Shown piece by piece: positions 34,039-43,602 of a DNA stretch of 64,000 nt. Both the position numbers and the translations under genes were made by a program. The notes under the pieces are model-generated. The model had not been told where the DNA came from. It saw nothing but the letters and a program-made list of their open reading frames with translations, and ran no database searches. The first letter of the stretch is position 1, and every line of letters begins with the position of its first letter. The DNA comes from SLHU01 sp009929975 (lineage in GTDB: Bacteria > Bacillota > Clostridia > Saccharofermentanales > UBA5734), in NCBI GenBank assembly GCA_040776905.1, contig JAXGZQ010000001.1, positions 248,001-312,000 on the forward strand, read 5' to 3'.

Positions 34039-35469
34039 TTACTCCTGATGTTGTTCTTCCCGGTCCTGGCCGGCTTCCGCGCGTGCTTCAGCCTCCTGCA
34101 GCGGACGGCGTCCGATCAAGATCAGAATTAGGCCGATCGCGAATAGAAGCAGCAAACTCAGGATCCCCAGGGATGAACGACCGGTCAGGCTGGCTGTCAG
34201 CGCATAGAGAACAGGTCCGACGACGGCGGCGAATTTGCCGAAAATATCAAAGAAACCGAAATATTCATTGGATCGTTTCGGTGGAATCAGTTTGCCGAAA
34301 AACGACCGGGACAGGGCTTGGATGCCACCCTGGCAGGTTCCGACCAGAACCGCCATCGCCCAGAAAAGAGCAGTCGCACGGGACAAAGAGCGGTCATAGG
34401 CAGCCGCAGGGGTCAGGCCGGCGGGCAGCTGATCACTTTGACCGTTCTGCAGGATTGCCTGGGCCTGCTCCATGGAATAGCCCATATAAAAGCCGACCAG
34501 GCAGATGAAGAAATAAACGATGATCGCGGCGCTGATCATACGGATTGAGCCGAATCGCCCGGCCAGGCGGCTGAACAGAATCGAAAAAGGAACCGCGACC
34601 AGCTGGGTCACCAGCAGCGCCAGAATCATCCCTGTCGTATCCAGTCCGATCGCCGAGCCGTACACCGTTGCCATATGGATGACCGTATTGACACCGTCGA
34701 TATAAAAGAAATAAGCCAGCATAAAAATCAGCAGTGCCCGGTCAGCCAGGATTTCCCTCGCAGTAGCAAGCAGGTTGCGGAAAGTCTGGCGGACAAATGA
34801 GGTCGGTGGTGTTTCCAGATAGTGGATCTGATGGACATCTCTCAACAAAGGCAGGCTGAACACCGCCCACCAGAGTACACAGAGAACGCAGGCGATTTTC
34901 ACCGCGGCCGTGTTATCAATACCGATGGCAGGCCCGAACATGATCAGGGCAATGGACATGAGAAATGGAATGGTGCTGCCTCCGATGTAGCCCATGGCAA
35001 AGCCCCATGCCGACACCTTATCCATGCGTGATGGCTGGGTTACATCCGTGAGAAAGGAATCATAAAACAGGTTTGCGCCCATCCAGCCGATATAGGACAG
35101 GACATATCCAACCAGCATCAGCTGCCAGCGGTCAGTCAGCGCCATAGCCAGCGTAAAGATAAGACCACCCAGCAGAAAGCCGCTGAACAGTTTTTTCTTC
35201 ATCCCTTTGAAATCGCCGATGGCACCGAGCAACGGTGCCATCACCGCCATGATCAGGGTTGCCGCAGAGGTTCCGTAGCCCCACCAGATATCACCGGAAG
35301 CACCGGCCTGTCCGGCCGCAGAAGCGAAATAAATCGGAAAAATGGCGGCTGTGACAATCGTCGAATAGGCGGAATTCGCCCAGTCATACGTAATCCAGCC
35401 GCGTTCCTGGCGGTTGAACCGCGCTGAGCCGGACCGGTTGAGCCGAAGAGCCCGATACAAGCCGGCCAT
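34039..35469 (-). CDS. MFS transporter, UMF1/Atg22-like family
   Basis: A 476-residue polytopic protein with about twelve membrane helices. The N-terminal ERGWITYDWANSAYSTIVTAAIFPIYF (near residues 22-48) is the signature of the UMF1 family, which includes yeast Atg22. Other MFS elements are LGAIGDFKGMKKKLFSG (loop 2-3) and SRSFFGKLIPPKRSNEYFGFFDIFGKFAAVVGP near residue 385. The substrate of bacterial members is unknown. It follows the DUF6106-like gene by 3 nt with only a weak ribosome binding site, so coupling is likely. Confidence 0.87.
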   Translation of the reverse strand: MAGLYRALRLNRSGSARFNRQERGWITYDWANSAYSTIVTAAIFPIYFASAAGQAGASGDIWWGYGTSAATLIMAVMAPLLGAIGDFKGMKKKLFSGFLLGGLIFTLAMALTDRWQLMLVGYVLSYIGWMGANLFYDSFLTDVTQPSRMDKVSAWGFAMGYIGGSTIPFLMSIALIMFGPAIGIDNTAAVKIACVLCVLWWAVFSLPLLRDVHQIHYLETPPTSFVRQTFRNLLATAREILADRALLIFMLAYFFYIDGVNTVIHMATVYGSAIGLDTTGMILALLVTQLVAVPFSILFSRLAGRFGSIRMISAAIIVYFFICLVGFYMGYSMEQAQAILQNGQSDQLPAGLTPAAAYDRSLSRATALFWAMAVLVGTCQGGIQALSRSFFGKLIPPKRSNEYFGFFDIFGKFAAVVGPVLYALTASLTGRSSLGILSLLLLFAIGLILILIGRRPLQEAEARAEAGQDREEQHQE

Positions 35470-35472
35470 CGG

Positions 35473-35997
35473 TCAGGTACCAAATTTCCGATACATGATC
35501 TTGCTTGGATTAAACCGCTTCATCGAAACCAGCATACGTTCATCCGGTTCAAACAGAACCACGGTCCGGCGGCCTTTGTATTCAGTCAGCATGAACCAGT
35601 TCTCTTTCTTATCCTTCAGTTCGGTAAAATCGAAGAGCTGGGGTGAACTGCGCATGGTCTGACGATACTCGTCACTGTCCAGCGGAGCCATCATTTCAAT
35701 ATCACGGGCACGAACGCTGAAAACACGTTTGCGGCGGCGCCTGGCAATGATCGAGTCAATATCAATATCACCGTTCGTCACGATGTACTCATATTCCTTG
35801 CTCATGTTGCTGATCATGAACCAGAGGCCGTAGACCAGACCAACCAGGACGAGCGGGACGAGAAATCCGATATACTGGGCAAATAACAGGGTCAGATAAA
35901 ACAAAATCAGCGCCAGTAGTATCAAACCGCCGATTTTCAGATAATCGAGACTGGTTTTGCGCCGTCTGACGATTTTTTCGATAAACGTATCATTCAT
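35473..35997 (-). CDS. Two-helix membrane protein, DUF6106-like
   Basis: A 174-residue protein with two adjacent membrane helices (residues ~22-42 and ~45-64), then a soluble domain with a short Arg-rich stretch (ARRRRKRVFSVRARDIEMM). It resembles uncharacterised DUF6106 proteins of Clostridia; I cannot give a function. ATG 35997 follows CAGGAGGT. It is the first gene of the unit with the MFS transporter and thioesterase. Confidence 0.72.
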   Translation of the reverse strand: MNDTFIEKIVRRRKTSLDYLKIGGLILLALILFYLTLLFAQYIGFLVPLVLVGLVYGLWFMISNMSKEYEYIVTNGDIDIDSIIARRRRKRVFSVRARDIEMMAPLDSDEYRQTMRSSPQLFDFTELKDKKENWFMLTEYKGRRTVVLFEPDERMLVSMKRFNPSKIMYRKFGT

Positions 35998-36106
35998 GCC
36001 ATAACCTCCTGTGCTCTCCCCTTGCCTGAACCGGCCCGTGAAGAACCTTGTGACTTCTTATCATTTTACCTGAAGACGACCGGAATTGGTAGGCTGAATC
36101 TAAGAC

Positions 36107-36135
36107 AGAAAGAGGCGGCCCTGACGGACCGCCTC
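36107..36135 (-). terminator. Intrinsic terminator after groEL
   Basis: Leftward 10-bp stem GAGGCGGTCC/GGGCCGCCTC with GTCA loop (36112-36135), then TTTCT. It lies 31 nt after the groEL stop. Confidence 0.82.
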
Positions 36136-36165
36136 CTGTTTGATAATTGGTTGTTTGGGCCTGGA

Positions 36166-37797
36166 TCAGTACATACCGCCCATACCGCCCATACCGCCAC
36201 CGGCAGGTGCGGCCGGCTCCGGCTCCGGAATATCAGCAACGACCGCTTCTGTTGTCAGCAGCAGCGCGGAAATCGAGGCCGCGTTCTGCAGAGCCGACCG
36301 GGTTACTTTGGCCGGGTCAACAATGCCCTTCTCAAGCATATCGACATATTCGCCGCTCAGGACATCATAACCGATGCCATCCGCGCTGTTCTTAACCTTC
36401 TCACAGATGACACTGCCATCAACGCCGGCATTGGCCGCGATTTGACGGACAGGCTCTTCCAGGGCACGCAGAATGATACGGACACCGGTTTTGACATCGC
36501 CTTCTGTTTCATCCAGCAGCGCGCTGACCGCAGGGATGCAGCTGATGAAAGAGGTGCCGCCGCCGGCGATAATGCCTTCTTCAACCGCCGCACGGGTGGC
36601 TGCCAGAGCATCTTCGATGCGCAGCTTTTTATCTTTCATTTCAGTTTCGGTCGCAGATCCGACACGGATCACGGCAACACCGCCGGACAGTTTGGCCAGA
36701 CGCTCCTGCAGTTTTTCACGATCGAAATCTGATGTGGTTTCTTCAATCTGGGAACGGATGGAATTGACACGGGCTTTAATCTGGGCCTCATCGCCGTTTC
36801 CGCCGACAATGATCGTGTTTTCCTTCTGAACCTTGACCTGATGGGCCCGTCCGAGCTGCTGCAGGGTGGTTTCCTTCAGTTCAAGACCCAGTTCTTCAGT
36901 GATGACTTCACCGCCGGTCAGGATCGCGATGTCCTGGAGCATGGCTTTTCTTCTGTCACCAAAACCAGGCGCTTTGACCGCCACGCAATTGAACGTGCCG
37001 CGCAGTTTGTTGAGAACGAGGGTTGCCAGGGCTTCACCTTCAACATCCTCGGCAATGATGACCAGTTTTTCACCGGCCTGGACGATTTTCTCGAGTACCG
37101 GCAGGATTTCCTGGATATTGGTGATCTTCTTATCGGTGATCAACAGATAAGGATCTTCCATGACCGCTTCCATTTTATCGGAATCTGTCACCATATAAGG
37201 CGAGACATAGCCACGGTCAAACTGCATGCCCTCAACGACTTCCAGTTCGGTTTCCATGGTCTTTGACTCTTCAACCGTAATAACACCGTCAGATGTCACC
37301 TTTTCCATCGCGTCCGCGATCAGTTCGCCGATCAGGATGTCATTGGCCGAGACAGCGGCAACACGGGTGATATCCTGTTTGCCGGAAACGTCCTTGGCTT
37401 TGGAGGCAACAGCCTTGACAGCAGCGGCCACGGCCATGTTGATGCCTTTGCCGAGAAACATCGGATTGGCGCCGGCCGCGATATTCTTCATACCTTCACG
37501 GATGATGGCCTGAGCCAGCAGGGTCGCTGTGGTGGTACCGTCACCGGCGACATCGTTGGTCTTGGTCGCGACTTCCTTGACGAGCTGGGCACCCATGTTT
37601 TCAAAACGATCTTCCAGATCGATCTCTTTGGCGATGGTCACGCCGTCATTGACAATCGTCGGCGCGCCGAACTTTTTGTCGAGAACGACATTGCGGCCTT
37701 TCGGGCCAAGCGTCACCTTGACGGTATCGGCCAGTTTGTTGACGCCTCTCTCAAGAGCGCGTCTGGCATCTTCAGCGTATTTAAGATCTTTAGCCAT
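36166..37797 (-). CDS. groEL: 60-kDa chaperonin GroEL
   Basis: The ATP-driven folding chamber subunit, 543 residues. Typical motifs are VTLGPKGRNVVLDKKFGAP (residues ~28-46), GDGTTTATLLAQAI (near 86) and the C-terminal GGMGGMGGMY tail. The preceding groES gene is 29 nt upstream, and the pair is controlled by a CIRCE operator. ATG 37797 follows CAGGAGG. Confidence 0.99.
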   Translation of the reverse strand: MAKDLKYAEDARRALERGVNKLADTVKVTLGPKGRNVVLDKKFGAPTIVNDGVTIAKEIDLEDRFENMGAQLVKEVATKTNDVAGDGTTTATLLAQAIIREGMKNIAAGANPMFLGKGINMAVAAAVKAVASKAKDVSGKQDITRVAAVSANDILIGELIADAMEKVTSDGVITVEESKTMETELEVVEGMQFDRGYVSPYMVTDSDKMEAVMEDPYLLITDKKITNIQEILPVLEKIVQAGEKLVIIAEDVEGEALATLVLNKLRGTFNCVAVKAPGFGDRRKAMLQDIAILTGGEVITEELGLELKETTLQQLGRAHQVKVQKENTIIVGGNGDEAQIKARVNSIRSQIEETTSDFDREKLQERLAKLSGGVAVIRVGSATETEMKDKKLRIEDALAATRAAVEEGIIAGGGTSFISCIPAVSALLDETEGDVKTGVRIILRALEEPVRQIAANAGVDGSVICEKVKNSADGIGYDVLSGEYVDMLEKGIVDPAKVTRSALQNAASISALLLTTEAVVADIPEPEPAAPAGGGMGGMGGMY

Positions 37798-37826
37798 GTT
37801 GATGAACCTCCTGTTATCTGTTCCGA

Positions 37827-38111
37827 TTACTCAACGATCGCGAGAATGTCGCTCTGTCTGAGAATCGTATATTCCGTATTGTCCATTTTGATTTCTGTTC
37901 CGGCATATTTGCTGATCAGAACACGGTCACCGACCTTGACTTCCATCGTGACTTCTTTACCGTCGACAACTCCACCGGGCCCGGCAGCGACAATTTCCGC
38001 CACCTGTGGTTTTTCCTTCGCTGTACCGGGCAGAACGATACCGCTCTTGGTGGTCTCTTCTACCTCAATCATTTTGATGACAACACGGTCACCCAAGGGT
38101 TTGATAGTCAT
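37827..38111 (-). CDS. groES: 10-kDa chaperonin GroES
   Basis: The GroEL lid, 94 residues. It starts MTIKPLGDRVVIK and has the mobile-loop segment EETTKSGIVLPGTAKEKPQ (residues ~14-33), AAGPGG and GDRVLISKYAGTEI. I use ATG 38111, behind AAAGGAGG; an upstream in-frame GTG lies inside the CIRCE operator and would be wrong. It precedes groEL. Confidence 0.98.
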   Translation of the reverse strand: MTIKPLGDRVVIKMIEVEETTKSGIVLPGTAKEKPQVAEIVAAGPGGVVDGKEVTMEVKVGDRVLISKYAGTEIKMDNTEYTILRQSDILAIVE

Positions 38112-38155
38112 GAATGATGCCTCCTTTATGAATTTTATGATTGTCTTTGAAAAAG

Positions 38156-38182
38156 TTAGCACTCATTGAGCGAGAGTGCTAA
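38156..38182. promoter_or_regulatory. CIRCE operator (HrcA binding site)
   Basis: Exact consensus TTAGCACTC-N9-GAGTGCTAA between the groESL promoter and the groES start. HrcA, not in this window, is the expected repressor. Confidence 0.98.
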
Positions 38183-38192
38183 CCCAAGAATT

Positions 38193-38221
38193 AATATAGG
38201 CTTTATGCCGTCGTTTGTCAA
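38193..38221 (-). promoter_or_regulatory. Promoter of groESL
   Basis: Leftward TTGACA (38216-38221), 17-nt spacer, TATATT (38193-38198); the CIRCE begins 11 nt after the -10, covering the transcription start. Confidence 0.9.
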
Positions 38222-38250
38222 TAGTGATGGTTTGAACAAAGTATGAAAAA

Positions 38251-38901
38251 TCAAAGGATCCGGTTGAACAGCTCCGTTGAATAGACCCAACCGGCGATCA
38301 TGGAGTCCGAAAGCATCTGGCGGATCACCGGAAAACGCGGTGCGAGAAATGTCAGCAGCAGCAGAACCAGCAGGCATTGCAGCAGGCCGAATACCAGGCC
38401 GACCACCATACCGGTCAGGCGATTGGCGGTCCCGAGCAGTGGGACATGATCAGACACGCGGGTCAGAGAGCGGGTCAGGAGATGGATCACAATGGAGATC
38501 AGGGCAAAAATCAGGACAAAGAAAGCCGCCATAAGCGCAAAACGGAAAAGAGCCGCGGAAAATTCCGGATAGGCCTGGGAAAATTCTGTGTCAGGCTCAG
38601 GCATCGATTCTGCCATCAGTGATGTGATGGCCTGTGGCAGATCCAGCTTCTCAAGTGCGCTGCCCAGGCTCTCGCTGCCATCCCGCAGCGGTTCAAGAAT
38701 CGGTTCATTGATCGAGCGGGCCAGCGGCTGCAGCAGCGGCCGCTCTGACAACCAGTTGACGAACGGGCTGAGCATGACCAGCGTCAGGGCCAGTGACACG
38801 GCCAGAATAACCAGACGTCCCAGCGTCTGGAACAGGCCGCGGCGGTAACCGACGATGAGACTGATCAGAAGGATCAGGATAAAGATAATGTCAGCGATCA
38901 T
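38251..38901 (-). CDS. CvpA family membrane protein
   Basis: A 216-residue protein with four predicted membrane helices. The opening IADIIFILILLISLIVGYRRGLFQTLGRLV is the CvpA signature (helix 1 then GYRRG-x-x-x-x-x-G). Named after a colicin V production factor; in Gram-positives it is often linked to cell envelope functions. It follows the LCP gene by 21 nt, in the order galE-LCP-cvpA. Confidence 0.85.
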   Translation of the reverse strand: MIADIIFILILLISLIVGYRRGLFQTLGRLVILAVSLALTLVMLSPFVNWLSERPLLQPLARSINEPILEPLRDGSESLGSALEKLDLPQAITSLMAESMPEPDTEFSQAYPEFSAALFRFALMAAFFVLIFALISIVIHLLTRSLTRVSDHVPLLGTANRLTGMVVGLVFGLLQCLLVLLLLTFLAPRFPVIRQMLSDSMIAGWVYSTELFNRIL

Positions 38902-38922
38902 GGGTTCTCTCCTGTCTGCCGC

Positions 38923-40500
38923 TCAGGCCGCGATTTCGTCATTGTCTTCATCAGAGTCCGCATCGTCCAGAGCATCATCACCAGGTGGCTGTTCCTCAGC
39001 AGAACCATTGCCTGGCGTTTCATCACCTGGATCAGGTGCCTCATCCGTTTCCGGAGCTGTGCCGGTTGTTGTTTCACCGGGCGACTCAGTTGTCATGTCG
39101 GACTCAGTTGCCGTGTCGGACTCAGATGTTGTGTCGGACTCAGATGTTGTATCAGACTCAGATGTTGTTGGATCTGAAGCATTCGTGCCTGAGGCCGTCG
39201 TGCCACCCGGTTGAGCCGTAGTCGTCGCTACACCCGTCGTCGGAGCCACCGTGGTTGTTTCTGTTGTCGTTTCGGTCGGCTCAGGCGTCGGCAGCGGTGT
39301 CGGTTCGGGCGTCGGAGAAAGGGTCGGCCGCGGCGTCGGCGTCGCCTTGGCCAGATGCAGGCTGCTGTTCGGCGCGCCGGCGATTTCCCTGACCTGGTCA
39401 AACGCAAAAGTACGACCCCAGATGAAATCCTGCAGCGGCGGGATCATCGCGTTGAAATCCGCCCGGATCTGCCAGCTGGTCATGCCGCCTTCTGAATACA
39501 TGCCACTGTTGAAGGTCCCTTCGATCGGCAGCTGCATCTGCTCTATCGTCGTATTCATCTTCGGCAGAATCTTCAGGCCGAGGCTGGTGATCTCATTCGC
39601 GCTCAGATTGGTACGGATCAGGGACAGGCCTTCATCCATCATGCTCTTCTTCTCGCCCAGATCGGCCTTGATAAATGAATCAAGCAGAGCCTGCAGGACA
39701 ATTCGCTGGCGCTGCATCCGCATGTAATCATCATCGAGTTTACGCAGTCTGGCATAGGAGACCGCCTGCCGTCCGTTGAGCAGCTGCCGTCCGGGCTCGC
39801 GGATCAGATTGAGATAACGTGCCTCATCCGCGCTGATCTCAATCTCAACACCGCCAGCGACATCAATCAGCTGGGTCAGGCCGGACATGTTGACGACCAC
39901 GTATTTTTCCAGATTGAGACGGAAGGTCTCGTTGATTACCCGCATGGATAGCGCGGGACCGCCAAAGACATGCGCGGCGTTGAGCTTATCGGGGTAATCA
40001 CGTCCCGGCATGTAGACCATCATGTCGCGCTGCAGTGAAGTCAGTTTAATCCGACCCTGCTGCTCATTGACCGTCAGGACCATCATGGCGTCAGAACGGC
40101 CCTCGACATCGTCCGCCTGTGAATCAATCCCGAGCAGCAGGATATTCATGACCTTCTTGTCAACCGGTACCGGATGCTGCAGGCTTTCAGTCGGTACATC
40201 AAATTCAGACGGCACGGTATCTTCATCAGACGGCACAATCTCAATCTGGTCCACCATGGAGCGCCAGCCCATCCAGCTGGCAATGATCACGGCGACGATA
40301 ATGATGGCCACGGCAATGCCGGCACCGATCAGAAACCGCTGCAGAACCGAGCGGGGTTTCTTCCCGGCCATCTTTTTTTTGCGGTCTTTATTTTTTCGGG
40401 CAGACCCCTTGGTTTTTCCTGCGGTTTTTCTCTGATCTGCGGCGGCTGCTTCAGGCTGCCTGGCAGCCATCTGAGCACGATACGCGCGACGGTTCTTCAA
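38923..40500 (-). CDS. LytR-CpsA-Psr (LCP) family cell-wall glycopolymer ligase
   Basis: LCP proteins attach teichoic acids or other glycopolymers to peptidoglycan. The 525-residue protein has a basic, Lys-rich cytoplasmic tail (1-52), one membrane helix (~53-73) and an LCP domain (MNILLLGIDSQADDVEGRSDAMMVLTVN near 116-143; SLQRDMMVYMPGRDYPDKLNAAHVFGG; RYLNLIREPGRQLLNGRQAVSYARLRK-DDDYMRMQRQR). The last ~140 residues are a Thr/Pro then Ser/Thr/Glu/Asp-rich tail with a tandem repeat. The start is TTG 40500 behind GGAGG. galE lies 34 nt upstream, which fits a polysaccharide role. Confidence 0.93.
   Translation of the reverse strand: MKNRRAYRAQMAARQPEAAAADQRKTAGKTKGSARKNKDRKKKMAGKKPRSVLQRFLIGAGIAVAIIIVAVIIASWMGWRSMVDQIEIVPSDEDTVPSEFDVPTESLQHPVPVDKKVMNILLLGIDSQADDVEGRSDAMMVLTVNEQQGRIKLTSLQRDMMVYMPGRDYPDKLNAAHVFGGPALSMRVINETFRLNLEKYVVVNMSGLTQLIDVAGGVEIEISADEARYLNLIREPGRQLLNGRQAVSYARLRKLDDDYMRMQRQRIVLQALLDSFIKADLGEKKSMMDEGLSLIRTNLSANEITSLGLKILPKMNTTIEQMQLPIEGTFNSGMYSEGGMTSWQIRADFNAMIPPLQDFIWGRTFAFDQVREIAGAPNSSLHLAKATPTPRPTLSPTPEPTPLPTPEPTETTTETTTVAPTTGVATTTAQPGGTTASGTNASDPTTSESDTTSESDTTSESDTATESDMTTESPGETTTGTAPETDEAPDPGDETPGNGSAEEQPPGDDALDDADSDEDNDEIAA
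39083..39172. repeat. Five tandem 18-bp units in the LCP gene
   Basis: Five head-to-tail 18-bp copies beginning GACTCAG (starts 39083, 39101, 39119, 39137, 39155), the inner ones nearly identical. They keep the frame and encode SDTTSE-type hexapeptides in the acidic C-terminal tail. Such arrays can change copy number without a frameshift. Confidence 0.85.
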
Positions 40501-40534
40501 ACGATGATCCTCCTGCTCTTTCAGGGATTAAGGA

Positions 40535-41560
40535 TTATTCAGCCTCAGTGGAATAACCCTGCGGGTTTTGCTGCTGCCAGCGCCAGGTATCACGGCACAT
40601 TTCCTCCAGGGAGCGCCGGGCTGTCCAGTCCAACAGCCGTTCAGCCTTGGCGGCATCGGCATAACTGACCGCGATATCACCCGGTCGGCGCGGTGCGGCC
40701 TGCCAGGGAATGGAAACACCGGTGGCCTGTTCAAACGCGGCCACCATTTCCAGGACACTGACGCCATGACCGGTCCCCAGATTGATCGCCTCAACCCCTT
40801 GGTTCTTCACAATATAATCGAGGGCTTTCCGGTGGCCGATCGCCAGATCGACGACATGGATATAATCACGGACACCCGTTCCGTCCGGTGTCGGATAATC
40901 AGTGCCGAACACCTGCAGGAACGGCCTGCGGCCGACAGCGACCTGCGCGATATAGGGCATCAGATTGTTGGGAATTCCCAACGGGTCTTCCCCGATGCGT
41001 CCGCAGGGGTGAGCCCCGATCGGATTGAAATAGCGCAGCAGCGCGATTGACCATTCCGGACGGGCGATCTGCAGATCACGCAGGATCTGCTCGATCATCA
41101 GTTTTGTCCAGCCATAGGGATTGGTGCATGAAAGAGGAAATGACTCTGTCATCGGAACTCGGTCCGGCAGTCCATAGACTGTGGCGGATGAGCTGAAGAC
41201 GAGCCTGTGGACATGAAAAGACTCCATGACTTCACAAAGCGTCAGGGTACTGTCAAGATTATTTCTGTAATAGCGTAACGGCTGCGCAACCGATTCGCCA
41301 ACGGCCTTCAGACCGGCGAAGTGAATCACGGCGTCTATGGCATGGCGCTCGAAGACTTCGGTCAGGGCGTCCCGATCAGCCAGATCAATCGGATAAAAGG
41401 GAAACTCCCGGCCGGTGATCTGTCGGACCCGGCGAATGGCTTCTTCACTGCTGTTGACCAGATTATCAACAACCACCAGATCATGCCCTGCATCCAGCAG
41501 TTCGACACAGGTATGACTGCCGATGTAGCCAGCCCCTCCTGTTACAAGTACACAGCTCAT
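40535..41560 (-). CDS. galE: UDP-glucose 4-epimerase
   Basis: Interconverts UDP-glucose and UDP-galactose with bound NAD. The 341-residue protein has the NAD motif TGGAGYIGSH (residues 7-16), VIHFAGLKAVGES near 80-92, the catalytic Tyr-x-x-x-Lys in NPYGWTKLMIEQ near 150, and YFNPIGAHPCGRIGEDP. ATG 41560 follows GGAGG. It precedes the LCP gene, suggesting supply of a sugar precursor for wall polymers. A -10 TATAAT occurs at 41625-41630, but I see no good -35. Confidence 0.95.
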   Translation of the reverse strand: MSCVLVTGGAGYIGSHTCVELLDAGHDLVVVDNLVNSSEEAIRRVRQITGREFPFYPIDLADRDALTEVFERHAIDAVIHFAGLKAVGESVAQPLRYYRNNLDSTLTLCEVMESFHVHRLVFSSSATVYGLPDRVPMTESFPLSCTNPYGWTKLMIEQILRDLQIARPEWSIALLRYFNPIGAHPCGRIGEDPLGIPNNLMPYIAQVAVGRRPFLQVFGTDYPTPDGTGVRDYIHVVDLAIGHRKALDYIVKNQGVEAINLGTGHGVSVLEMVAAFEQATGVSIPWQAAPRRPGDIAVSYADAAKAERLLDWTARRSLEEMCRDTWRWQQQNPQGYSTEAE

Positions 41561-41679
41561 TTTCTGCCTCCATGGCGGTCAGTCAGGATTTTGCACACCG
41601 GCCGCGATCTTATGAATGTCCTATATTATACATCAAATCAGCATGGAGCGCTGTATTTGCACAGAGTTTCATCTGCAGG

Positions 41680-41708
41680 TAGACCGACCGGCTGATTTTG
41701 AGTAAAAT
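41680..41708 (+). promoter_or_regulatory. Possible promoter of the ABC exporter operon
   Basis: TAGACC (41680-41685), 17-nt spacer, TAAAAT (41703-41708), about 50 nt before the first exporter gene. Each box matches the consensus at four or five of six positions. Confidence 0.4.
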
Positions 41709-41757
41709 GTAATGACGACCGTGCTGATCACCTATGAAGGACAGGAGAATTATCATC

Positions 41758-43602
41758 ATGAAAGCAAAATCAGGGCCTAAGCCCTGGCTATCCAGTCTGC
41801 TGAGCTACCATACCCGCGAGATCCCGCGGATGACGGTTGCCCTGCTTTTGACCATCGCCTGCGCCGGTCTGGCTTTGCTGATCCCGCTGGTTTTCAGCTT
41901 TGTCGTCGATACGATCATCAGCGATGTTGAGCCGAGTCTGCCGGGCTGGATGATGCGAGTCTATGACCAGGCCGGCGGCCGTCCCTATTTTCTGAGAAAC
42001 CTGTGGATTTTCGGTCTGATTATTCTGCTCATGACCGCACTTGATGGCCTGATGACCTTTCTGCGCGGTAAATGGAGCAGCCGCTTCGCGGAATCCGGAG
42101 CGCGGCGAATCCGTCAGTCACTGTTCAATCACCTGCAGGCGCTGCCCTTCTCTTACCACGCCCGGGCGGAAACCGGCGACCTGATTCAGCGGTGCACTTC
42201 TGACAGTGAGACGGTCCGGCGTTTCTTCAACCACCAGGTGCTCGAGATCATGCGTTCCCTGACCCTGATTACCGTCGCGGTGAGCATCATGTTCCGTGTC
42301 AATGTCAGGCTGGCACTGATCGGACTGATCGTCACACCGATTGTTTTTGTGACGTCCGCGATTTATTTCAAGAAAGAACGACAGGCCTTTCGCAAATGGG
42401 ATGAGGCTGAAGGTGAGCTGTCAACGATCCTGCAGGAATATCTGACCGGTATCCGTGTGGTCAAGGCGTTTGCCCGCCAGGCCTTTGAGCGAGAAAAGTT
42501 CATGCGCCAGAATACCGATCTGCGTGATTTCGGCTGGAAAACCTTCACGATCATCGCCAACTTCTGGATGTTTTCCGATTTTATGTGTTTTCTGCAGATT
42601 GTCGCCGTCACCATCGCCGGAACGGTTTTCACCGTGCGCGGCCAGCTGACGCTCGGACAACTGGTGATTTTCATTTCCTATACGGAAATGCTGATTTTTC
42701 CTCTCCGCGGCCTGGCCCGGATCATCGCGGACGCAGGCCGTATGCACGTTGCCTGGCACCGGATCCAGGAAGTGCTGGAGGAGACACCGGAACCTTCTGA
42801 CGACGATCTGATGGATACGGAGCTGAAAGGATCGATTACCTTCGAGAATGTGACCTTCAGCTATGATCAGTCTGAACACCCTGTGCTGCAGAACATCAAC
42901 CTGTCGATTCAATCTGGTGAGACCATCGGCGTTCTCGGACCGACCGGATCCGGCAAGTCAAGCCTGCTTTACCTTCTGCAGCGGCTGTATGAGCCAGATG
43001 AAGGAACCATCCGGCTAGATGGCATGGACTTGCGTCAGTTGAAGCGGTCGTCGGTCCGCCGGCAGATCGGGCTGATACTGCAGGAGCCGTTTGTTTTCTC
43101 CCGTTCTATATTTGATAATATCCGTCTGCCCCGGCCGCAGGCGACGCGTGACGATGTTCTGCAGGCCTCCAAGACTGCGGCGCTGCATGACGATGTCGCG
43201 GCGTTTGAACAGGGGTACGAAACCGTCGTCGGAGAACGGGGTGTGACCCTGTCGGGCGGACAGAAACAGCGCCTGACGATCGCGCGCACCCTGATCAGGG
43301 AATGTCCGATCGTTATCTTTGATGACTCAATGAGTGCCGTGGATACCGATACGGATCTGCAGATCCGCCGGGAACTGGCCAGCCGCCAGCACAACAGTAC
43401 GACCATTCTGGTCTCCCACCGTATCTCGACTCTCTCCGGAGCTGACCGCATCGTCGTGCTCGAGGAAGGACGCATTACACAGGAGGGCCGCCACGCGGAC
43501 CTGATCCGTCAGGACGGTATGTACCGGCGCGTCTATCAGATTCAGAGCAGTCTGGAAGATGAAGCTGACATCATGATGAGTCAACAGGAGGTGAACCCAT
43601 GA
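41758..43602 (+). CDS. Heterodimeric ABC exporter, subunit with non-catalytic Walker B
   Basis: A 614-residue half-transporter: six membrane helices (ABC_membrane, residues ~15-320), then an ATPase domain with Walker A GPTGSGKSS (near 397), signature TLSGGQKQRLTIARTL and Walker B VIFDDSMSAVD. The residue after the Walker B Asp is Asp (FDDS) where catalytic ABCs have Glu, so its own ATP site is probably degenerate. I use ATG 41758 behind AGGAGA; an upstream ATG overlaps the ribosome binding site. It overlaps the partner gene by 4 nt. BmrCD/LmrCD-like drug or lipid exporters share this pattern. Confidence 0.92.
   Translation: MKAKSGPKPWLSSLLSYHTREIPRMTVALLLTIACAGLALLIPLVFSFVVDTIISDVEPSLPGWMMRVYDQAGGRPYFLRNLWIFGLIILLMTALDGLMTFLRGKWSSRFAESGARRIRQSLFNHLQALPFSYHARAETGDLIQRCTSDSETVRRFFNHQVLEIMRSLTLITVAVSIMFRVNVRLALIGLIVTPIVFVTSAIYFKKERQAFRKWDEAEGELSTILQEYLTGIRVVKAFARQAFEREKFMRQNTDLRDFGWKTFTIIANFWMFSDFMCFLQIVAVTIAGTVFTVRGQLTLGQLVIFISYTEMLIFPLRGLARIIADAGRMHVAWHRIQEVLEETPEPSDDDLMDTELKGSITFENVTFSYDQSEHPVLQNINLSIQSGETIGVLGPTGSGKSSLLYLLQRLYEPDEGTIRLDGMDLRQLKRSSVRRQIGLILQEPFVFSRSIFDNIRLPRPQATRDDVLQASKTAALHDDVAAFEQGYETVVGERGVTLSGGQKQRLTIARTLIRECPIVIFDDSMSAVDTDTDLQIRRELASRQHNSTTILVSHRISTLSGADRIVVLEEGRITQEGRHADLIRQDGMYRRVYQIQSSLEDEADIMMSQQEVNP

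Noticed and set aside
37827..38162. Longer groES starting at GTG 38162
   Set aside because: That start lies inside the CIRCE operator; ATG 38111 has AAAGGAGG and gives the normal GroES N-terminus.
39083..39172. Tandem repeat as a CRISPR-like or intergenic satellite array
   Set aside because: The units are 18 bp with no spacers, are in frame and lie within the LCP coding sequence.
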